From assembly GCA_021810045.1 (NCBI GenBank), contig JAJZJR010000003.1, positions 90,189-154,188 on the forward strand: a DNA stretch of 64,000 nt, written 5' to 3'. Source of the stretch: Thermoplasmata archaeon (GTDB lineage Archaea > Thermoplasmatota > Thermoplasmata > Thermoplasmatales > Thermoplasmataceae). Below are positions 60,381 through 64,000 of the stretch, piece by piece; the stretch's first letter is position 1, and each line of letters begins with the position of its first letter. The translations under genes were made by a program, and so were the position numbers. The notes under the pieces are model-generated. The model saw only the letters and a program-made list of their open reading frames with translations, ran no database searches and was not told the origin of the DNA.

Positions 60381-60475
60381 ACATACTCAGCACAGGAATC
60401 ATTATAATAATTAAGATCAGGATGAATTATCGAAAATCTTCATAAGTATGATAATGCTGAGTACATGAATTCAAA

Positions 60476-61060
60476 TTGAAGAATACACCGGAATCAACAG
60501 ACCTTTCCCTTGACGAGATTGGTGGCAAACAGGAACAGGAATTGAAAAATATAGCACTACTTTCCATCAGATCCAGGATTGATGGCAAAGAGCAGAGTAT
60601 CGCAGTTTCTGACCCCATACTCAGGAAGAAGGCCGGCGTCTTTGTCACAATAAAGAGATTTGGTCAGCTGAGGGGATGCATTGGTTTCATGTTTCCATAT
60701 TATGAATTGTGGGACGCCACAGCCAAGGCCGCCTCCTCTGCAGCGGTTTCAGATCCAAGGTTCATGCCTATTGACACCAGTGAAATAAATACATTGGAAA
60801 TTGAGATTTCTGTACTAGGCAGGATGGAGAAAATAGACCTGGAAAAAAGTGATGAGATCAATAAGCTGGAGATTGGAAGGGAAGGCCTGATGGTTGCGGG
60901 ATTCGGTACATCTGGCCTATTATTGCCTCAGGTTGCTACAGAATTCAGTTTCAATGCCATGGAGTTTCTTCAAGCCACCTGCGAAAAAGCAGGCCTGCCA
61001 CATGATGCATGGAAAAACCCAGCAGTCTCGGTCTACAAGTTTGCGGCGAAAATCTTCTGA
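60476..61060 (+). CDS. AMMECR1-domain protein (paralogue 2)
   Basis: A 194-residue AMMECR1 protein keeping the canonical LRGCIGFMFP segment (about residues 62-71) and AAVSDPRFMPIDTSEINTLEIEISVLG. It lies divergently beside Memo and the radical SAM gene, the usual AmmeMemoRadiSam setting, so this copy is probably the functional partner and the 17.0 kb paralogue, without the Cys, a specialised duplicate. The start is a TTG at 60476. Its last 141 bases overlap, on the other strand, the end of the AbiEi-like gene. Confidence 0.87.
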   Translation: MKNTPESTDLSLDEIGGKQEQELKNIALLSIRSRIDGKEQSIAVSDPILRKKAGVFVTIKRFGQLRGCIGFMFPYYELWDATAKAASSAAVSDPRFMPIDTSEINTLEIEISVLGRMEKIDLEKSDEINKLEIGREGLMVAGFGTSGLLLPQVATEFSFNAMEFLQATCEKAGLPHDAWKNPAVSVYKFAAKIF

Positions 61061-61651
61061 AATGTCTGGTAAATCCTCAATTACAGAAAGAACCCTTTTT
61101 TTAAGTATAGGGCTTAATCTGGAGCAGTATTCATGAAATATCTGCGGTTTTATAGAATCTATAAGTGCCAATTTAGTCTCTTCCGGAATGTATTCATGAT
61201 AATAGGTCATATCAATCAGTGTTTTTTCTGAATCTGAAACCGGAATATAAAAATCACCGTATTTAATTAAAGAATAACCGAAGAACATTTTCCTGTCAAT
61301 TCGCCGCACAACATAGTTGCGGTCGTTGAAAACTCTTGTCCCATTTCTAACTTTTCTGGGTGTAATGATAACTGGATTGGTCTCCTGCTCCCACAAATCC
61401 AGAAGTGATAATGCATCCTGTAATCCATAGTAGAAAGGTTTATAGGCAAAACCTGTGAACTGTACTTCGTCAAAAAAAGAATAGTGTCCTCTTGTAATCC
61501 TATATATTCTGCCTGATTTAATCAAATTGTTAATTACAGTTTTGTAGTATCCACCAGGTCCCTGTCTGAATGAGAAAAAATTTCTTGCCTCATCTGAAGA
61601 GAAAGTTGGTTTAGAACTGAAATACTCCAAGAATTCTTTCATGAATTTCAT
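60920..61651 (-). CDS. AbiEi-like antitoxin/transcriptional regulator
   Basis: A 243-residue protein matching type IV toxin-antitoxin AbiEi antitoxins: an N-terminal winged helix (SSDEARNFFSFRQ, YKTVINNLIKSGRIYRITRGHYSF) and a C-terminal body with YYGLQDALSLLDLWEQ, NPVIITPRK and GDFYIPVSDSEKTLIDMTYY. It follows the nucleotidyltransferase gene with an ATGA overlap. The final ~45 residues are antisense to AMMECR1 codons and have no antitoxin character, suggesting the original end was lost when the module landed here. Confidence 0.72.
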   Translation of the reverse strand: MKFMKEFLEYFSSKPTFSSDEARNFFSFRQGPGGYYKTVINNLIKSGRIYRITRGHYSFFDEVQFTGFAYKPFYYGLQDALSLLDLWEQETNPVIITPRKVRNGTRVFNDRNYVVRRIDRKMFFGYSLIKYGDFYIPVSDSEKTLIDMTYYHEYIPEETKLALIDSIKPQIFHEYCSRLSPILKKRVLSVIEDLPDISEDFRRKLVDRDCWVFPCIMWQACFFAGGLKKLHGIETEFCSNLRQ

Positions 61652-62298
61652 TTAATTCTCCTCAAAATGGTGCCTTTCATATTGTCTAAAGACGGTGCAA
61701 GGCCCTGATAGACTATTGTCCTCAGTACAGGTTCATCAACAGGTGATTTTAACTCCTGTATAAATCCTCTTAAGGTTTTAACGGTTTCTTCCTTTAATTC
61801 GCAGGAAATAACGATGTGGTATATATCGTACAAATCCAGAATGTATCTTCCGTTGTTGTAAGCAAGTATTTTCTCCTCAGCAAACTCATCCGGTGTAAGG
61901 CTTAATATCTCCATGCTGCTCCCATCAGCTAATTGACATAAGATATGATTACCTTCAATGTCTGAAACATGATTGATTTCAACGTTTACCGTTGCCGAAT
62001 TGTTCCTAATACCAGAAAATATTACATTACCAGTATCTTTCATATTTTGAATGCTCAATCCGTGAGATTTAATTGTATCCTGAAATAAAGGTAATAATCG
62101 TGGAAACGATTTGGAATAAAAATCAAGATCTTCAGAAAAGCGTTTTCCTGAATCGCATCTCCATATTGCTGTTCCACAGTGTAAGACAATATCGTCCGTT
62201 AAGGAATAAACAATATCTATTATCTCATCCTGGAGATGAGCAACTTCAATCTGAGACCTTTTTTTAACTGTTTCGATAAAGGGAGCCTCATAACTCAT
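61648..62298 (-). CDS. AbiEii-like nucleotidyltransferase toxin
   Basis: A 216-residue AbiEii/AbiGii-type nucleotidyltransferase. The catalytic segment reads HCGTAIWRCDSGKRFSEDLDFYS (about residues 40-62), with the G-T/S and DxD-like D-L-D pattern; VNVEINHV supplies a third acid and EEKILAYNNGRYILDLYDIYH is the usual helix after it. Such toxins inhibit growth by transferring nucleotides to cellular targets such as tRNA. The toxin gene comes first here, the reverse of the classical AbiE order. It starts from AT-rich DNA 106 bases from the divergent glucose dehydrogenase start. Confidence 0.72.
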   Translation of the reverse strand: MSYEAPFIETVKKRSQIEVAHLQDEIIDIVYSLTDDIVLHCGTAIWRCDSGKRFSEDLDFYSKSFPRLLPLFQDTIKSHGLSIQNMKDTGNVIFSGIRNNSATVNVEINHVSDIEGNHILCQLADGSSMEILSLTPDEFAEEKILAYNNGRYILDLYDIYHIVISCELKEETVKTLRGFIQELKSPVDEPVLRTIVYQGLAPSLDNMKGTILRRIK

Positions 62299-62404
62299 TA
62301 ATTAACCGAAGATATATAAATCTATAACTTCAGTTAATTTAACATATGTTAAAATCAACTGTAAATATATGTTTATAGTTTATATCAGAAAGAAGAGTGT
62401 GCCA

Positions 62405-63499
62405 ATGAAAAGCCTAATTGTTAACCCTCCGGAAAAAGGTGTAGAAATCAAAGATGTTGAAATGGTAAAACCAACCAACCAGGTTCTGAAAATCAGGATA
62501 CTTGAAAGTGGAATATGCGGCACAGACAGAGAAATTGTCAATGGATTAATGGCAACCGCCAAACCACCGGTAAATGAAAATTACATGGTCCTTGGCCATG
62601 AGGCAGTAGGGCAGGCTTTGGAAGATGGGGTGTTATTCCACATGGGCGATCTTGTCATGCCAGTAAACAGGAGAGGATGCAACAAATGCCTGAACTGCCT
62701 TACAGGCAGACCTGATTTCTGTGAAACAGGTGAATTTGTGGAAGCTGGAATATCTGGATTACATGGTTTTATGCGGGAATTTCTTTATGAAAAAGAGGAA
62801 AATCTTATCCTAGTACCTAAAGGTATAGAAGATATTGCCATCCTGGGCCAACCACTTTCTGACCTCGAGAAATCTCTTTCAGAAATACTTACAGTTCAGC
62901 GAAGAATGATCTGGACCTGCCAAGATGGGACATATCGCTGCAGGAAAGCCCTTGTTATTGGCTCCGGTACAATTGGAATTCTTACAAGCATGCTCCTCAG
63001 GAGTAACGGATTCCAGGTTGATGTGGTCAACAGGAGAGATGCCACAGACAAGGAATTCAGAATATTCGAAGGAATAGGGGCCAATTACATCAATGTGGGC
63101 GATGATCTTGAAGTCCTGAAGGCCGGGAACCTCTTATTTGATCTGATTTTTGACGCGTCAGGATCTGATGCAGATCTGCTGTCCAAATCAATCAGGCTTA
63201 CGAAAAACAATGGGATAATTGGACTCTTTGGATTTCCTTCCAAAGGTATCGCTTCAATCACTCATCAGGATCTGCAGAAAGTAGTATTCAAGTCCCTTAT
63301 TGTAGTTGGTCTCATAAACGGCCAGAAACCTCACTTCGAAAGAGCCATGCAGAGACTTGCAGAATGGAAATCTGTATGGCCTGACGTGGTGAAGGAACTC
63401 ATAACAGGAACCATACCTGTCAGTGATTCCAATTCAGTCATTTCGGCCTTGCAAAGGAAGAAAGAAGGAGAAATCAAGGTAAAAATCATCTGGGCGTAA
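62405..63499 (+). CDS. Zn-dependent glucose/galactose 1-dehydrogenase-like (MDR)
   Basis: A 364-residue medium-chain dehydrogenase close in pattern to Thermoplasma glucose dehydrogenase, first enzyme of the non-phosphorylating Entner-Doudoroff route. Catalytic zinc: Cys in GICGTDRE and His-Glu in GHEAVG; structural zinc: Cys set in RGCNKCLNCLTGRPDFC; nucleotide binding: VIGSGTIGIL with VVNRRD, where an Arg after the second strand favours NADP. SGLHGFMREF is shared with the Thermoplasma enzyme. ATG 62405 is used; an ATG 36 bases upstream would add a non-family extension. Confidence 0.82.
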   Translation: MKSLIVNPPEKGVEIKDVEMVKPTNQVLKIRILESGICGTDREIVNGLMATAKPPVNENYMVLGHEAVGQALEDGVLFHMGDLVMPVNRRGCNKCLNCLTGRPDFCETGEFVEAGISGLHGFMREFLYEKEENLILVPKGIEDIAILGQPLSDLEKSLSEILTVQRRMIWTCQDGTYRCRKALVIGSGTIGILTSMLLRSNGFQVDVVNRRDATDKEFRIFEGIGANYINVGDDLEVLKAGNLLFDLIFDASGSDADLLSKSIRLTKNNGIIGLFGFPSKGIASITHQDLQKVVFKSLIVVGLINGQKPHFERAMQRLAEWKSVWPDVVKELITGTIPVSDSNSVISALQRKKEGEIKVKIIWA

Positions 63500-63550
63500 T
63501 ATCCTGTCAACACTGGGGATTTGTAATAAAATAAAGAGTGATTCACCATT

Positions 63551-64000
63551 TAGTCGCAAGGAAGACCCTTCCGAAAGGGAAGGCAGGAATTGCGACAAAC
63601 TTTTATATTGATTAAATATATGAATACAGTGTACAAGACTCTTATGGTTAAGCTTCTCCCCGACAGGGATCAAACAGATGCACTTGTTGACACCTTCGTG
63701 AAGTTCAACGAAGCCTGCAACTTCGTATCCCGTATTGCTTTTGAGAAGAAGCTCTACAACAAGGTTCTTCTCCAGAAGCTTGTCTATAAGGACATACGGG
63801 AAAAATACGGGCTTGCAGCACAGCTTGCCATAAGGGTTATCGCCAAAGTGGTTGAAACCTATAAGGCTGACAGGGAGGTCCTGCATGAATTCCGTGAATA
63901 CGGAAGCATCGTGTATGATCAGAGGGTCCTGAGCTTCAAGAGTCTCGACACAGTGAGCCTTAACACCGTTAGGGGAAGGATCAGAATCCCTATGACAATA
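63551..64000 (+). mobile_element. TnpB element 4 (different lineage), right end outside window
   Basis: GTCGCAAGGAAGACCCTTCC with a GAAA-loop hairpin and a closing GGAATTGCGAC (63553-63596) forms a left end related to, but distinct from, those of elements 1-3: GTCGCAA and TTGCGAC are inverted repeats around the hairpin. A TnpB gene follows 24 bases later and runs off the window. Confidence 0.65.
63620..64000 (+). CDS. tnpB: TnpB-like protein, IS1341 type (3' end outside window)
   Basis: 127 codons are visible from ATG 63620 to the right edge with no stop. KTLMVKLLPDRDQTDALVDT, FVKFNEACNFVSRIAFEK and KDIREKYGLAAQLAIRVIAK match the N-terminal domain of IS1341/OrfB TnpB proteins (substrate segment 'F..ACN.....A'). 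It differs strongly from the three TnpBs elsewhere in the window, so it belongs to another lineage. RuvC and zinc-ribbon parts lie outside, so its integrity cannot be judged. Confidence 0.75.
   Translation, partial: MNTVYKTLMVKLLPDRDQTDALVDTFVKFNEACNFVSRIAFEKKLYNKVLLQKLVYKDIREKYGLAAQLAIRVIAKVVETYKADREVLHEFREYGSIVYDQRVLSFKSLDTVSLNTVRGRIRIPMTI

Noticed and set aside
63434..63886. 150-codon minus-strand frame
   Set aside because: It is antisense to the left end and N-terminal codons of the TnpB of element 4, whose sense frame matches a known family.
1..64000. CRISPR array, tRNA or rRNA genes
   Set aside because: I found no regularly spaced repeats and no convincing tRNA or rRNA sequence on either strand; a covariance-model scan would be decisive.

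Overview
The window reads as the chromosome of an archaeon of the Thermoplasmatales (Thermoplasma/Ferroplasma/Cuniculiplasma-like). Supporting signs are a Thermoplasma-type Zn glucose dehydrogenase, a PHP-domain DNA polymerase X, family-5 uracil-DNA glycosylase, AMMECR1/Memo/AmmeMemoRadiSam genes, DUF211, TATA boxes lying 25-28 bases before start codons (leaderless transcripts), GGAGG/GGTGAT ribosome sites inside operons, and IS200/IS605 (TnpA/TnpB) elements. Genus is inference. I see no rRNA, tRNA or CRISPR array.

Layout. 1-3.6 kb: end of a homogentisate-dioxygenase-like gene overlapping a maleylacetate-reductase-like gene, then small enzymes. 3.7-5.4 kb: intact IS605 element (tnpA+tnpB). 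5.4-13.5 kb: uracil glycosylase, an operon with an FAH-family hydrolase and a HerA-like ATPase with a possible nuclease domain, a SIS sugar isomerase and CinA-N. 13.5-16 kb: a deletion-derivative TnpB element, two tiny leaderless genes and a divergent winged-helix regulator that share TGTCWGACA sites. 16-27 kb: metal-related membrane genes, AMMECR1, sugar epimerase/GHMP kinase, MscL, dipeptidase, a second regulator of the same type, PolX and a family-2 glycosyltransferase. 27-36.9 kb: AT-rich and gene-poor, with orphan secreted or membrane proteins, a TnpB-only element carrying its own ribbon-helix-helix gene, and a large secreted beta-helix protein broken by one in-frame amber codon.

37.0-48.9 kb is the most interesting part: a compact 11-gene module. 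Forward: a Ser/Thr protein kinase, a PP1/PP2A-like phosphatase and an MIT-AAA (Vps4-like) ATPase. Convergent to these: a small membrane protein, a GAP1-like protein, a membrane-anchored GTPase, two ESCRT-III/Snf7-like proteins, a 643-residue coiled-coil/winged-helix protein, an unknown protein and a membrane coiled-coil protein. I read it as a phospho- and GTP-controlled membrane-remodelling machine.

49-58.5 kb: an aromatic-acid catabolic cluster (alpha/beta hydrolase, gentisate 1,2-dioxygenase, amidohydrolase, two 4,5-dihydroxyphthalate-decarboxylase-like paralogues, MFS transporter, FAH hydrolase) interrupted by a third IS605 element whose tnpA is dead. 58.5-64 kb: AmmeMemoRadiSam/Memo/AMMECR1, an AbiE-type toxin-antitoxin pair in unusual order overlapping AMMECR1, glucose dehydrogenase, and the start of a different TnpB lineage cut by the window edge.
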